DNA of 64,000 nt, from positions 124,001-188,000 of the forward strand of contig CALCNV010000140.1 of NCBI GenBank assembly GCA_937897645.1. The letters are read 5' to 3'. Position 1 is the first letter of the stretch. Each line of letters opens with the position of its first letter. Below, piece by piece: positions 41,133-50,071 of this stretch. This stretch comes from an uncultured Lysobacteraceae bacterium (GTDB lineage Bacteria; Pseudomonadota; Gammaproteobacteria; Xanthomonadales; Xanthomonadaceae). The position numbers and the translations under genes were made by a program. Under the pieces are notes generated by a model, which was not told the origin of the DNA, searched no databases, and was given only the letters and a program-made list of their open reading frames with translations.

Positions 41133-42254
41133 TTATGGTTGCTTGCGGTAGTTGATCAGCAATACCAGGTCTTCTTCGCCGGTCTGGCGGATGCCGTGGG
41201 TGCTGCCGGGCCGGGTCAGCATGGCGCTACCCGGGCCCACCTCATGGTTCTTTCCGTCGAGCGTGTAGATACCCGTGCCGCTGATGACGTAATACACCTC
41301 GTCCTTGTCGTGCTGGTGGAAGCCGATGCTGGCGCCGGGATGCAGCACGCGTTTGCGGGATTCGAAGGAGGTACCCGGTGCGTCCTTGAAGAACGGATAG
41401 GCGGTGGTTTCGCCAGTGCCGCCGTGCGGGCCGGGCTGCTTGGTCGCGATGTCACGCTCGTGGATCACCAGGGACGGATTGGCCTGGGTCGCGCGGTCCG
41501 TCAGCGCGGTGGCACGCGCGCCGCAATCGGTGTCGCGTATCACGTGGTCTTTCAAGGCAGGATCCAGCGCCTTCCAGCCTGCGACCACAAGGCAAGCCAC
41601 GGTGAGTGCGCCGCTGCGCTGCAGGTGCGTGTCGTCGGTCTGGTTTTTCTCAGGCACATGCATGAAGAAATCTTTCGACGGCACGTCGCCCAGCGCGCGC
41701 AGCCAGTTCATGCTGTCGGCATTCAAGTCGATCAGGCCCACTTGCTCGCGCTTGGCCAGGTCACGCACGGACTGGCTGTAGAGCCCATGCGTATCCAGCA
41801 ACTGGCCGTGGTCGAACTTGCGTCGGGCCAGTGGCGTGATCAGGATAGGAGTCGCGCCCTTCTCGCGCGCCAACGTGATGTAGCGCATCAACCATTGCGG
41901 GAAGGCCTGGGTCGGCTCGTTGTAGCGGGTAGGGTCTTCGATCTTTTCGTCGTTGTGGCCGAACTGGATCAGGAGTACGTCGCCCTGCTTCAACTCCTTG
42001 GCGATGCCATCGAACCATCCCTGCTCGATGAAGCTGCGCGAGCTGCGACCGCTCTGTGCGTGGTTGCGGACCACGAACGCATCCTTGTCGAGGTAGGTCT
42101 GCAGCTGCTGGCCCCAGCCTTCGCGCGGCGCACGGTCGGGACCGTACTGGCTGGCCGTGGAATCACCAGCGATGAAGACCTGGCGGACCGGCTCCGCCGC
42201 ATAAGCGGAGCAGGCCGTGATCGAGAGCGTCAGGAAGAGTGTCAACTTCAGCAT
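41133..42254 (-). CDS. Rhamnogalacturonan acetylesterase-like SGNH hydrolase fused to a cupin
   Basis: The ATG at 42254 gives 373 residues with a signal peptide (LTLFLTLSITACSAYA). The SGNH/GDSL domain (residues 20-260) has block I FIAGDSTASQYGPD, the LIQFGHNDE block III, and block V DDTHLQRSGA with catalytic Asp and His, as in RhgT-type rhamnogalacturonan acetylesterase. The last 110 residues form a cupin (ASIGFHQHDKDEVYYVISGTG), with a His-x-His...Glu metal set. It would deacetylate pectin. It precedes kduD in the kduI-kduD direction; all three run leftward. Confidence 0.88.
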   Translation of the reverse strand: MLKLTLFLTLSITACSAYAAEPVRQVFIAGDSTASQYGPDRAPREGWGQQLQTYLDKDAFVVRNHAQSGRSSRSFIEQGWFDGIAKELKQGDVLLIQFGHNDEKIEDPTRYNEPTQAFPQWLMRYITLAREKGATPILITPLARRKFDHGQLLDTHGLYSQSVRDLAKREQVGLIDLNADSMNWLRALGDVPSKDFFMHVPEKNQTDDTHLQRSGALTVACLVVAGWKALDPALKDHVIRDTDCGARATALTDRATQANPSLVIHERDIATKQPGPHGGTGETTAYPFFKDAPGTSFESRKRVLHPGASIGFHQHDKDEVYYVISGTGIYTLDGKNHEVGPGSAMLTRPGSTHGIRQTGEEDLVLLINYRKQP

Positions 42255-42291
42255 GTCGTCTCGCCTTGCAGAAAAACTGGACCAAGGATTC

Positions 42292-42365
42292 GTAGGAGCG
42301 CCCCCTGGGCGCGATGCTCTTGCGTCGACGTGTCGAAGAGCATCGCGCCCAGGGGGCGCTCCTAC
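42292..42365. repeat. GTAGGAGCG palindromic repeat
   Basis: Arms GTAGGAGCGCCCCCTGGGCG (from 42292) and CGCCCAGGGGGCGCTCCTAC (to 42365) with a 14-base spacer. It lies between the RGAE-cupin gene and kduD. The arm outline (GTAGGAGCG ... CGCTCCTAC) is shared with other elements, but the central part is specific. Confidence 0.8.
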
Positions 42366-42375
42366 AAGGTCGTGC

Positions 42376-43134
42376 TCAGCGTGCCAGCCAGCCGCCGTCG
42401 ACCGGGATGACGGCGCCGTTGACGTAGTCGGACGCACGCGAGGCCAGGAACACCGCGGTGCCGCCCAGGTCGGCCGGCTCGCCCCAGCGTGCGGCGGGGA
42501 TGCGGTCCAAGATGGCCTTGTTGCGGTCGGCATCGGCACGCAACTGCGCGGTGTTGTCGGTGGCCATGTAACCGGGCGCGATGGCATTGATGTTGATGCC
42601 CTTGTTGGCCCACTCATTGGCCAGCAGGCGGGTGATGCCGGCGATGCCGGACTTGCTGGCCGTGTAGGAGGGCACGCGCACGCCGCCCTGGAACGACAGC
42701 ATGGACGCGATGTTGATGATCTTGCCGTGGCCCTGGGCGATGAAATGCTTGCCTGCGGCCTGCGACATGAAGAAGGCGCCCTTGATATTGACGTTCATCA
42801 CGTCATCCCAGTCTTTTTCGCTGAATTCCACCGCGTCGGCGCGACGGATCAGGCCCGCGTTGTTGACCAGGATATCCAGGCCGCCCAGCCCGGCAAGCGT
42901 TTCGGCAATGATGCGATCGACTGGCTCGATGCTGATCAGGTTGGCTTCGATGTTGATGAAGCGGCGGCCGAGTGCTTTCACTTTTTCTTCGGTCTCGGTC
43001 GCGGCCACGATGCCGGCAGCTGCGATGTCCGCACCGGCTTCGGCCAGCGCCAGTGCGATGCCCTGGCCCAGGCCCGTGTTGGCACCGGTGACCAGTGCGA
43101 CCTTGCCTTCCAGGTTGAATGCATTGCTTGCCAT
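42376..43134 (-). CDS. kduD: 2-dehydro-3-deoxy-D-gluconate 5-dehydrogenase
   Basis: A protein of 252 residues starting MASNAFNLEGKVALVTGANTGLG. It reduces 3-deoxy-D-glycero-2,5-hexodiulosonate (from KduI) to 2-keto-3-deoxygluconate with NADH. SDR motifs are TGANTGLGQGIA, DILVNNAGLIRRAD and the catalytic YTASKSG. The C-terminus reads SDYVNGAVIPVDGGWLAR. It lies downstream of kduI, with only a repeat between (43175-43285). Confidence 0.93.
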   Translation of the reverse strand: MASNAFNLEGKVALVTGANTGLGQGIALALAEAGADIAAAGIVAATETEEKVKALGRRFINIEANLISIEPVDRIIAETLAGLGGLDILVNNAGLIRRADAVEFSEKDWDDVMNVNIKGAFFMSQAAGKHFIAQGHGKIINIASMLSFQGGVRVPSYTASKSGIAGITRLLANEWANKGININAIAPGYMATDNTAQLRADADRNKAILDRIPAARWGEPADLGGTAVFLASRASDYVNGAVIPVDGGWLAR

Positions 43135-43174
43135 GTGAATCCCCTCGGTTGGATGCGTTGCGTGGGTGTCGTGT

Positions 43175-43285
43175 GTAGAGCCGAGCTTGCTCGGCTGTTT
43201 TCGGGTTTCCGGGTGAGGCTTCTGCCGAGCAAGCTCGGCACTACAAAGATCGGGTAAGGCTTTAGCCGAGCAAGCTCGGCTCTAC
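43175..43285. repeat. Cluster of GTAGAGCC palindromic repeat arms
   Basis: GTAGAGCCGAGCTTGCTCGG at 43175, then two right arms, GCCGAGCAAGCTCGGCACTAC-like ending at 43244 and GCCGAGCAAGCTCGGCTCTAC-like ending at 43285. The subtype is the one found in the groES-groEL spacer. It lies between kduI and kduD. Confidence 0.8.
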
Positions 43286-43311
43286 AACAATGCAGCCGGC
43301 CGACGTGGCCA

Positions 43312-44160
43312 TTACTTGAGCTGGCAGATGTCCAGCACGTTCATGTCGGTGTAGTCCAGGTTCTCGCCGCCCATCGCCCAGATGAAGCAGTAGTTGCTGG
43401 TGCCCGAGCCCATGTGGATGGACCACGGCGGAGAGACCACGGCTTCGCCATCGGCCACCACGATGTGGCGCTGCGCGTCGGGTTCGCCCATGAAGTGGTA
43501 GATGCGGTCGTTGTCGCCCAGGTCGAAGTAGAAATAGACTTCGCTACGGCGATCGTGCAGATGGGGCGGCATGGTGTTCCACACGCTGCCGGTCTTGAGC
43601 ACGGTCAGGCCCAGCAGCAGCTGCGAGGACTGGCAGGTGGCCGGCACGATGTACTGGTAGATGGTGCGTTCATTGCTGGTTTCCAGCGCGCCGCGTTCCA
43701 GCGACACCGCGTTGGCGATGGCCAACTGCTTGGTTTCGAAACGTGCGTGCGCAGGCGTGGAGGTCAGGTAGAACTTGGCCGGGTTGGCGGCGTCGCTGGA
43801 GGCGAAGCTCACGTCTGCGCTGCCCATGGCCACGTACAGGCCATCCTTCGGGCCGAGCGTGTACGCGGTGCCGTCCACGGTGACCGTGCCTTCACCGCCG
43901 CCGACGTTGATCACGCCCAGTTCGCGGCGTTCCAGGAACGGCTTGCCCGCCGCCGAAGCCGGCTCGGTCTGGCGCGGCAGGTCCACGGCCTTCGACACGG
44001 GCGAGGCGCCGCCAATCACGAAGCGCTCGTTGTGCGAGTAGTTCAACTGCACGGTATCGGCCACGAACAGGCCGCTGATCAGGTAACGGTCGCGCAGCTG
44101 GTCGTTGCTGGCGCCGTCCATCATGTCGGGGTGGGTGGCGTGGTAGGTCTTGCAGTACAT
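43312..44160 (-). CDS. kduI: 4-deoxy-L-threo-5-hexosulose-uronate ketol-isomerase
   Basis: A protein of 282 residues. It isomerises 5-keto-4-deoxyuronate, the product of pectin lyase cleavage, to 3-deoxy-D-glycero-2,5-hexodiulosonate. It is a double cupin; zinc-ligand candidates lie in TMPPHLHDRRSEVYFYFDL, where PHLHDR and the following Glu match KduI. The C-terminus has HMGSGTSNYCFIWAMGGEN, also typical. A copy of the ACCGGTGTCATTT motif lies 75 bases upstream. Confidence 0.95.
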   Translation of the reverse strand: MYCKTYHATHPDMMDGASNDQLRDRYLISGLFVADTVQLNYSHNERFVIGGASPVSKAVDLPRQTEPASAAGKPFLERRELGVINVGGGEGTVTVDGTAYTLGPKDGLYVAMGSADVSFASSDAANPAKFYLTSTPAHARFETKQLAIANAVSLERGALETSNERTIYQYIVPATCQSSQLLLGLTVLKTGSVWNTMPPHLHDRRSEVYFYFDLGDNDRIYHFMGEPDAQRHIVVADGEAVVSPPWSIHMGSGTSNYCFIWAMGGENLDYTDMNVLDICQLK

Positions 44161-44234
44161 GGGCGGGCTCCGGACGGGGTGTGGCGGGCTAGGTCCGCCA
44201 ATGCAGGGATTGGGTGAGTCTAGACGTTTTGGCT

Positions 44235-44247
44235 ACCGGTGTCATTT
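44235..44247. promoter_or_regulatory. Shared pectin-regulon motif, copy A (upstream of kduI)
   Basis: ACCGGTGTCATTT lies 75 bases before the kduI start. The same 13 bases occur at 51997-52009, and a one-mismatch copy occurs at 58366-58378 on the opposite strand. TGACACCGGTGTCA would be the full palindrome; here only the right half is well conserved. Probably the LacI regulator's operator (inference). Confidence 0.6.
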
Positions 44248-44392
44248 TGCATTGCGGCAGGGGTCGTGGAGCGGTAAAGGGTCAAGAGTGAATGGCCAAG
44301 TGGACAGTACGGCGACCTGGCGCTGCATCGGCCTTGGGAGGCCAATAGGGCGTCGCTGTTCCTCTTTACCCTTTGCTATTCACCCTTTTCGG

Positions 44393-45451
44393 CTACTCAG
44401 GTGGCTGGCAGGAATCGCGGATCACCAGGTGCGGGCGCACGCTGGCGGCGGACAGGACGGCGGCCGAGGCATCCGGCTGTACCAGCATGGAGGCGGCGAT
44501 GCGGCCGGTGTCGCGGGTGGGGCGGCGCACGGTGGTCAGCGAGGGCCACAGGCGCGAGGCCAATGGGCTGTCATCAAAACCCACCACCGACAATTGCTGC
44601 GGAATGTTGATGCCCGAACGCATCGCGACCTTGTACACGCCAGCCGCCATTTCGTCGTTCCCGGTGAAGATCGCGGTCGGCCTGTTCTTGCCGGCGAGCA
44701 GTTTTTCGGCGGCGGAGACACCGGACTCGAAGGTGTAACCGGCTTCGATGATGCGTGACTTCTGCAACTCCATGCCGTAGCGCGCCAAACCGCCCACGAA
44801 GCCCGCCGTGCGTTCCAGTGCCGAGCGGTAGTTGTTGGGGCCGGTGATCAGGGCAATGTCACGGTGGCCGAGCATGTGCAGGTAATCCGCGGCTTCGGCG
44901 GCGCCGTCCCGGTCGTGGGTCACTACCATGCGCGACATGTCGTCCATGGCCACGGGCGCGATGCGCACGTAGCGGCAGCCGATGTCCAGCAGCATGTCGG
45001 CCAGCGCCTGGTCCTCGGACACGCGTGGCACCAGCAGCACGCCGTGCAGCTTCTGTTGCTGGGCGAACTTGCGCACGCCGTCGATGTAATTGGGGCTGCG
45101 GCTGTCGCAGGGATGCACCACCAGCTCGAAGCCGGAATCGCGCATGGCATCCAGCGCGCCGTATTGCAGGTTGACGATGTACTGCGCGGTCGGGTTGTCG
45201 TAGACCATGCCGATCAGGAACGACTTGCGAAAGGCCAGGCCGCGCGCCATCGGGTCGGGCGAGTAGCCGACTTCGCGCATCAGCGCCTCGACTTTCTCGC
45301 GTGTGTCCTTACGCACCAGTGGCGAGTTGTTGATGATGCGCGACACCGTCTTCTTGGACACGCCGGACAACCGCGCGATGTCATTGATGGTCGATGCCTT
45401 GCCGGATGCGGCGGCAAGTGCGGTTTTCTCGGGCGGCTTTCGCGCGGGCAT
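44393..45451 (-). CDS. LacI-family transcriptional regulator
   Basis: A protein of 352 residues. The N-terminal helix-turn-helix is TINDIARLSGVSKKTVSRI followed by the hinge RGLAFRKS. The effector domain is of the periplasmic-binding-protein type (IGMVYDNPTAQYIVNLQYG; GFDDSPLASRLWPSLTTVRRP). It lies 50 bases after the GH43 gene on the same strand and next to kduI, so the likely effector is a pectin breakdown intermediate such as KDG. It is a candidate reader of the ACCGGTGTCATTT motif. Target prediction is inference. Confidence 0.9.
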   Translation of the reverse strand: MPARKPPEKTALAAASGKASTINDIARLSGVSKKTVSRIINNSPLVRKDTREKVEALMREVGYSPDPMARGLAFRKSFLIGMVYDNPTAQYIVNLQYGALDAMRDSGFELVVHPCDSRSPNYIDGVRKFAQQQKLHGVLLVPRVSEDQALADMLLDIGCRYVRIAPVAMDDMSRMVVTHDRDGAAEAADYLHMLGHRDIALITGPNNYRSALERTAGFVGGLARYGMELQKSRIIEAGYTFESGVSAAEKLLAGKNRPTAIFTGNDEMAAGVYKVAMRSGINIPQQLSVVGFDDSPLASRLWPSLTTVRRPTRDTGRIAASMLVQPDASAAVLSAASVRPHLVIRDSCQPPE

Positions 45452-45501
45452 GTAGGTCGGTGCCTGGAAGGTAGGGTGCGGTGGGATTCTAGTCCGTACG
45501 C

Positions 45502-47100
45502 TCAGTCAAGCGCGCGGTAGCGGAAATTGTGGAAACGTACCGTGCCCTCGCCGGAGGCATAGATTGCCGGCTTGAGTGCCAGGAACTTGCCGGCCACGTT
45601 GTGATGGTAGCCGGAGACTTCCATCTGCACCGGGTATTTGCTCCAGGCCTTGCCGTCGCGGCTGGAGTGGACGGTGACGATATGGCGGTTATTGGTGAGC
45701 CGCAGCCAGAGCCGGCTGCCTTCGCCCTCGGGCCGGCCCTGTGGTCGCTCGACGCCGTAGCGATGCAGGTGGAAGCCCTGGCCATCGAAACCGACGCCCG
45801 CGTACAGGCGGTCGCTGTAGAACAGCAGCACGCCGCCGGTGGCACCTGGATCCACTTCCAGCTCCACTTCGAACTGATAGGCCTGGTCACCGGCTATCAC
45901 GGTCAGCGGCGACGCGTCTCGCGGTGCGTTGCCCTTGCCTTGCAGGACCAGCGCACCGTCCTTGAAGGACACGCGTTGCATTTCATCGGGCGCGGGGTTG
46001 AAGAATGCCCACTGGTGGCCGAGGCGGTCGCTGTCGAAGTCGTCGGACAACGCCTGTCCGTGCACGGTCGAGGGGTCGCTACCGCTGGGCTTGCGCAGTG
46101 GTTGGCCAAGGTCGCCACCCTTGGCCACGAACCAGCCATCTTCAGTCCATTCAATCGGGTCGAGCAGTGCCTGCCGGCCCAGTGTCCAGTACCCGTTTTC
46201 GTAGCCGTGGTACATCATCCACCAGCGCCCGTCGGTGCCTTCCACGAGGGTGGCGTGGCCGCGCGACCACCAGGGTTCGCTGCGGTCGACGGTACGCGTG
46301 ATCGGATTGTTGGGCGCGTTTTCCCACGGCCCATGGATGGAACGCGAGCGTGCGGTAATCACCATGTGCCCGGTGGGTGGCCCTGCGGTACCGCCGACAG
46401 CGGTGGTCATGTAAAACCAACCGCCGTGGTGGGTGATCTTGGGGCCTTCTTGCGCATACGACTCCACGTCCCATTCCTCGGGATACTGCCAGCCGTCGTA
46501 GACGTGCTTCACTTCACCCACGGTGCTCAGCCCATCATTGGCAAGCTGCACGTAGTCGCCCGCGCTCAGGAACAGGTAGCGTTTGCCATCCTCGCCAACC
46601 GCGTGGCCGGGGTCGATGTGCTTCGGCAACTTCAGATCAATCGGCTCGCTCCACGGCCCGCGGATGTCGTCGGCCCAGACCACGTAGTTGCTGCGGCCCT
46701 GGTCGGTACGTGCAGGAAAGTAGAGGTAGTAGCGGCCTTCGTGCTTGACCAGGTCAGGCGCCCAGATCGCGCCGACGTTGGTGGTGATGGCATGGCCAAT
46801 CGGCTGCCAATTCACCAGATCACGCGAGTGCCAGATCGGCAGACCCGGATACGCATCGAAGGAGGACAGGGTGAGGTAGTAGTCCTCGCCGTCCTTCAAT
46901 ACCGACGGATCAGGACGATCACCGGCCAACACGGGATTGAGGAAGGTACCGTCGCCGAGGTCAGCGGTTCGCTGCTGCTCAATGCCTTGCTTCCAGGGCG
47001 GAACGGGTGTCGATGATTCGTGTGCAAACAGCGTTGTGGCGGGTAGCGCCAGCGACACGCACATCATCGCGAGCCTGCAGGCGCGGACCCCCAAGGTCAT
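45502..47100 (-). CDS. Glycoside hydrolase family 43 protein with C-terminal DUF1349-like domain
   Basis: The ATG at 47100 overlaps the PL10 stop as ATGA and gives 532 residues. A signal peptide is present (MMCVSLALPATTLFA). The five-bladed GH43 propeller has the catalytic Asp in LAGDRPDPSV, the second Asp in GAIWAPDLVKH and the Glu in AQEGPKITHH. From about residue 340 a jelly-roll-like domain follows (DDFDSDRLGHQWAFFNP; YQFEVELEVDPGATGGVLLFY), as in many beta-xylosidases and arabinofuranosidases. It would trim arabinan, xylan or galactan side chains of pectin. Confidence 0.88.
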   Translation of the reverse strand: MTLGVRACRLAMMCVSLALPATTLFAHESSTPVPPWKQGIEQQRTADLGDGTFLNPVLAGDRPDPSVLKDGEDYYLTLSSFDAYPGLPIWHSRDLVNWQPIGHAITTNVGAIWAPDLVKHEGRYYLYFPARTDQGRSNYVVWADDIRGPWSEPIDLKLPKHIDPGHAVGEDGKRYLFLSAGDYVQLANDGLSTVGEVKHVYDGWQYPEEWDVESYAQEGPKITHHGGWFYMTTAVGGTAGPPTGHMVITARSRSIHGPWENAPNNPITRTVDRSEPWWSRGHATLVEGTDGRWWMMYHGYENGYWTLGRQALLDPIEWTEDGWFVAKGGDLGQPLRKPSGSDPSTVHGQALSDDFDSDRLGHQWAFFNPAPDEMQRVSFKDGALVLQGKGNAPRDASPLTVIAGDQAYQFEVELEVDPGATGGVLLFYSDRLYAGVGFDGQGFHLHRYGVERPQGRPEGEGSRLWLRLTNNRHIVTVHSSRDGKAWSKYPVQMEVSGYHHNVAGKFLALKPAIYASGEGTVRFHNFRYRALD

Positions 47101-48257
47101 GGCGTTGCGGTGGCCCCCGCCGCAATCCGCTTCTGCCACTTGGGGTAGTCCTTGTCCAGGAACTTCTGCGGCCAGGTGCCGTACCACTCGTACCCGGTGC
47201 GGCGTTCGCGCGGGATGTCCGAGTACTTCGCTACGCGCACGCCTTCACGCGTGGCCAGGACCACGCTGTTGTCCTTCAAGTCGTAGAAGCGCGCCCACAG
47301 CGGCGGGGCTTGCGGCTCTTCGACCAGGCGACGGTCAGTGCTCGAGGAATGGTGGGCGAACTTTTCTTCCGGTGCTTCGAAAGTTTCCAGGCGCAGTCCC
47401 TGCAACTGCACCTTGCGCAGCCATGCCACGCCGCCTTCGATGGCGGCAATCACGTCCGGCGAAGGTTGCGGGATGCGCATCAGGTAGCGCAACGCGGAGA
47501 CAGTTTCCTGCACCACGATCGCTGGCAGTTCGAACTTGCGGCCCTGCGCGGGCCGCAAAGTAAGGTTGTCGTATTGACCAGCCCAGCCAGTCAGCACGTC
47601 ACCTTGGCGCACTTGCAGTTGGAGGATGCAAGCGTCGCCCCGCTGTACTGCCTGCCGGACGCGTTCGCGCGTGGCGTCGTCAAGGAAGGCGAACGCAGAC
47701 TCCGGATCCTGCGCCTTTCGCAAGGTGGCCAATACACCTGGGGTTACTTCGTCCGCAAAGGTCACGTAGGGGTGGTAGGGCTCGGTGCCAGGCACGGTAT
47801 GTGGCCAGCCGCCACAGCTCGGAATCTGGTGCGCCAGTATGAAATCCAGTCCACGCACGCTGGCGTCGCGATAGCGTGTATCGCCAGTACGCGCGAATGC
47901 GTTGGCCAGGTAGTCGACCTGGGTATAGACGTTGCGGTTGTCGAAGCTGCCGCCGGTGGTGTCATTCTCAGCGGCAATGCGTGTTTGTTCCGCCTCGTCC
48001 AGGATGCGCAGGAGATCCTGGTTTTCCTTCCAGCCGCCATCCTTGCGCTGGTAACGCAGCAGGTTGTCGGCAATCTGCGCCACGTCCGATGGAGCGTAGC
48101 GCGGATAGTCCTTGCCGTGCTTGTTATGCCAGTGATTGATGCTGTCGGAGAAGCCATCCAGCGGGATGATGCTTGCATCGCCTGCTGTCGGCTCCGCGGC
48201 AGTCGCTGCATGGCAGGCGAGCGCGAGTGCCAGGCCTAATGTAATGCGCGTAATCAA
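47097..48257 (-). CDS. Pectate lyase, family PL10
   Basis: A TTG start at 48257 is proposed because no ATG is near: it gives 386 residues with a good signal peptide (ITLGLALALACHAATA). CGGAG precedes it by 7 bases, and its TTGA overlaps the dctM stop. Typical PL10 features are FSDSINHWHNKHGKDYPRY, GSFDNRNVYTQVDYLANAF, PSCGGWPHTV and FYDLKDNSVVLATR. It cleaves polygalacturonate by beta-elimination to unsaturated oligomers. It is coupled to the GH43 gene. Confidence 0.88.
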   Translation of the reverse strand: MITRITLGLALALACHAATAAEPTAGDASIIPLDGFSDSINHWHNKHGKDYPRYAPSDVAQIADNLLRYQRKDGGWKENQDLLRILDEAEQTRIAAENDTTGGSFDNRNVYTQVDYLANAFARTGDTRYRDASVRGLDFILAHQIPSCGGWPHTVPGTEPYHPYVTFADEVTPGVLATLRKAQDPESAFAFLDDATRERVRQAVQRGDACILQLQVRQGDVLTGWAGQYDNLTLRPAQGRKFELPAIVVQETVSALRYLMRIPQPSPDVIAAIEGGVAWLRKVQLQGLRLETFEAPEEKFAHHSSSTDRRLVEEPQAPPLWARFYDLKDNSVVLATREGVRVAKYSDIPRERRTGYEWYGTWPQKFLDKDYPKWQKRIAAGATATP

Positions 48258-49534
48258 CGCAGCACTCCGGGCAGCCACAGCGACAGTTGCGGGAAGAACG
48301 CCACCACCAGCAGGACCGCCAAGCCGGCCAGCCAGAACGGCCAGATCGTGCGCATGCTTTCGCCGACGGTGATCTTGCCGATGGCAGTCCCGATGAAGAG
48401 CACCGAGCCGACCGGCGGCGTGACCAGGCCAAGGCCACCAGTGAGCACCAGGACCAGGCCGAAATGCACCGGGTCGATGCCATACGCTTTCGCCACGGGC
48501 AGGAAGATCGGGGTGCAAATCAGGATCATGGGTGCGAGGTCCATGAACGTACCGAGCAACAGCAGCATGACCACGATCATCAGCAGGACCATGTACTTGC
48601 TCTGTGCGAAGGACTGCAGGAATTCGACTGCGGCAGACGGCACTTGCAGGTAAGCGAGCAGCCAGCCGAAAACCGCCGCCGTGGCGATCACGAACAGGAT
48701 CACACCCGTTGTACCCGCTGCATTCGCTACGGTTTCCAGGAAATCACGCCATTTCAGCTGGCGATAGATCACCACGGTGACGAACAGGGCATACACCACC
48801 GCGATGGCCGCACTTTCCACCGCAGTGAAGATGCCTGCACGGATGCCGACGAAGATCAGTGCCACCAACCCAAGGCCAGGTAAGGCCGACAGGGTGCGCA
48901 GCAACACCGCGCGCATGCCCGGGAACTGCTCCACGCCGTAGCCGCGCCTGCGTGCCACCATCCAGCCGGTGAACATAAGCACCACCGTCATCAGCAACGC
49001 CGGCACGATGCCCGCGGCGAACAAGGTCGCGATGGAAATGCCGCCGCCTGCGGCCGCAGAGAACAGGATCAGGTTGTGTGACGGCGGCACTAGCAGCGCC
49101 ACCAGGGCGGCGGTGATGCTGACATTGACCGCGAAATCACGGTCATACCCGCGCTTGATCATCTGCGGGATCATGGTGCCGCCTACTGCCGACACGTCGG
49201 CGATGGCAGAACCCGAAACGCCACCAAAGAACAGCGAGGACAGGATGCTCACTTGTCCCAGGCCGCCACGCATGCGACCCACCAGCGATGCGGCAAGACT
49301 GATCAGGCGTTCGGAGATTCCGCCGCGCATCATGATTTCGCCGGCGAAAATAAACAGCGGGATCGCGATCAACGATGCCGATCCGGTACCGGCAGAGACC
49401 TGCTGCGCCAGCACGATGGTCGGAAGATCCAGATACAACAGGGTCAGCAGTGAGGCCGCTGCCAGCGAGTACGCCACCGGCACGCCGATGATCAGCAGGA
49501 TGGCGAAAACCGAAAACAGGATTGCGATAGCCAT
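48254..49534 (-). CDS. TRAP transporter large permease (DctM family)
   Basis: A protein of 426 residues with about twelve hydrophobic helices. DctM features are PLFIFAGEIMMRGGISERL near the start, GGVSGSAIADVSAVGGTMIPQM and GTFMDLAPMILICTPIFLPV. It is the transport channel with DctQ, driven by a sodium gradient. It starts 3 bases after dctQ and ends by overlapping the PL10 start. Substrate specificity is set by the DctP gene; unsaturated galacturonates are likely from context. Confidence 0.93.
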   Translation of the reverse strand: MAIAILFSVFAILLIIGVPVAYSLAAASLLTLLYLDLPTIVLAQQVSAGTGSASLIAIPLFIFAGEIMMRGGISERLISLAASLVGRMRGGLGQVSILSSLFFGGVSGSAIADVSAVGGTMIPQMIKRGYDRDFAVNVSITAALVALLVPPSHNLILFSAAAGGGISIATLFAAGIVPALLMTVVLMFTGWMVARRRGYGVEQFPGMRAVLLRTLSALPGLGLVALIFVGIRAGIFTAVESAAIAVVYALFVTVVIYRQLKWRDFLETVANAAGTTGVILFVIATAAVFGWLLAYLQVPSAAVEFLQSFAQSKYMVLLMIVVMLLLLGTFMDLAPMILICTPIFLPVAKAYGIDPVHFGLVLVLTGGLGLVTPPVGSVLFIGTAIGKITVGESMRTIWPFWLAGLAVLLVVAFFPQLSLWLPGVLR

Positions 49535-49537
49535 GGG

Positions 49538-50062
49538 TCAGACGGCTCCTTCTTGCTTGGCGGGAGCGGCGAGGATCAGCAGCAGGCGATTGAGTGCGAA
49601 CACGACCATCAACACGCCACTCACTGCCAGCGGCAGGAACGCGATGCTCTGCGGCAACGGTGCGCCTGCCATCTTCACGTCCAGCCCATCAAGTAAAAGC
49701 ACGAAACCCCACCACGCCAGGTAGGCGCCGATCACTGCAATGACAATCGGTGCAATGGCATCCACCACGCGCTTGATGTGCGGTGGCATGGCTTCTGCCA
49801 ACAGCACGAAGCCGAAATGACGATTTGTATAGACGCCGGACGCGGCGCCCATGCCCATCGCGGTGCTAAGCAGCAGCAAGGTCACTGGCTCGGTCCAGCT
49901 GGGCGAGTTGTTGAGTACGTAACGGGCAAAGACCTGCCAGCCCTGTACGACCACCAGGCCGACAAGTGCGACGGCAGCGATGGCGATGGCGATGTTGGCA
50001 AGGCGTTCCATTGCGGTTTGCAAGGGGCCGGTAACTGGTGCAGATGCGGTTTCGTCAGACAT
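49538..50062 (-). CDS. TRAP transporter small permease (DctQ family)
   Basis: A protein of 174 residues with four transmembrane helices (IAAVALVGLVVVQGWQVFARYVL at the first). The short cytoplasmic and SWTEPVTLLLL segments fit the DctQ family. It lies between the DctP-type and DctM-type genes with gaps of 9 and 3 bases. Confidence 0.9.
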   Translation of the reverse strand: MSDETASAPVTGPLQTAMERLANIAIAIAAVALVGLVVVQGWQVFARYVLNNSPSWTEPVTLLLLSTAMGMGAASGVYTNRHFGFVLLAEAMPPHIKRVVDAIAPIVIAVIGAYLAWWGFVLLLDGLDVKMAGAPLPQSIAFLPLAVSGVLMVVFALNRLLLILAAPAKQEGAV

Positions 50063-50071
50063 ATGCGTGCC

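Noticed and set aside
42255..42617. Extension of the RGAE-cupin frame upstream to 494 residues
   Set aside because: The extra part overlaps the end of kduD in another frame and the repeat; the Met at 42254 starts a good signal peptide.
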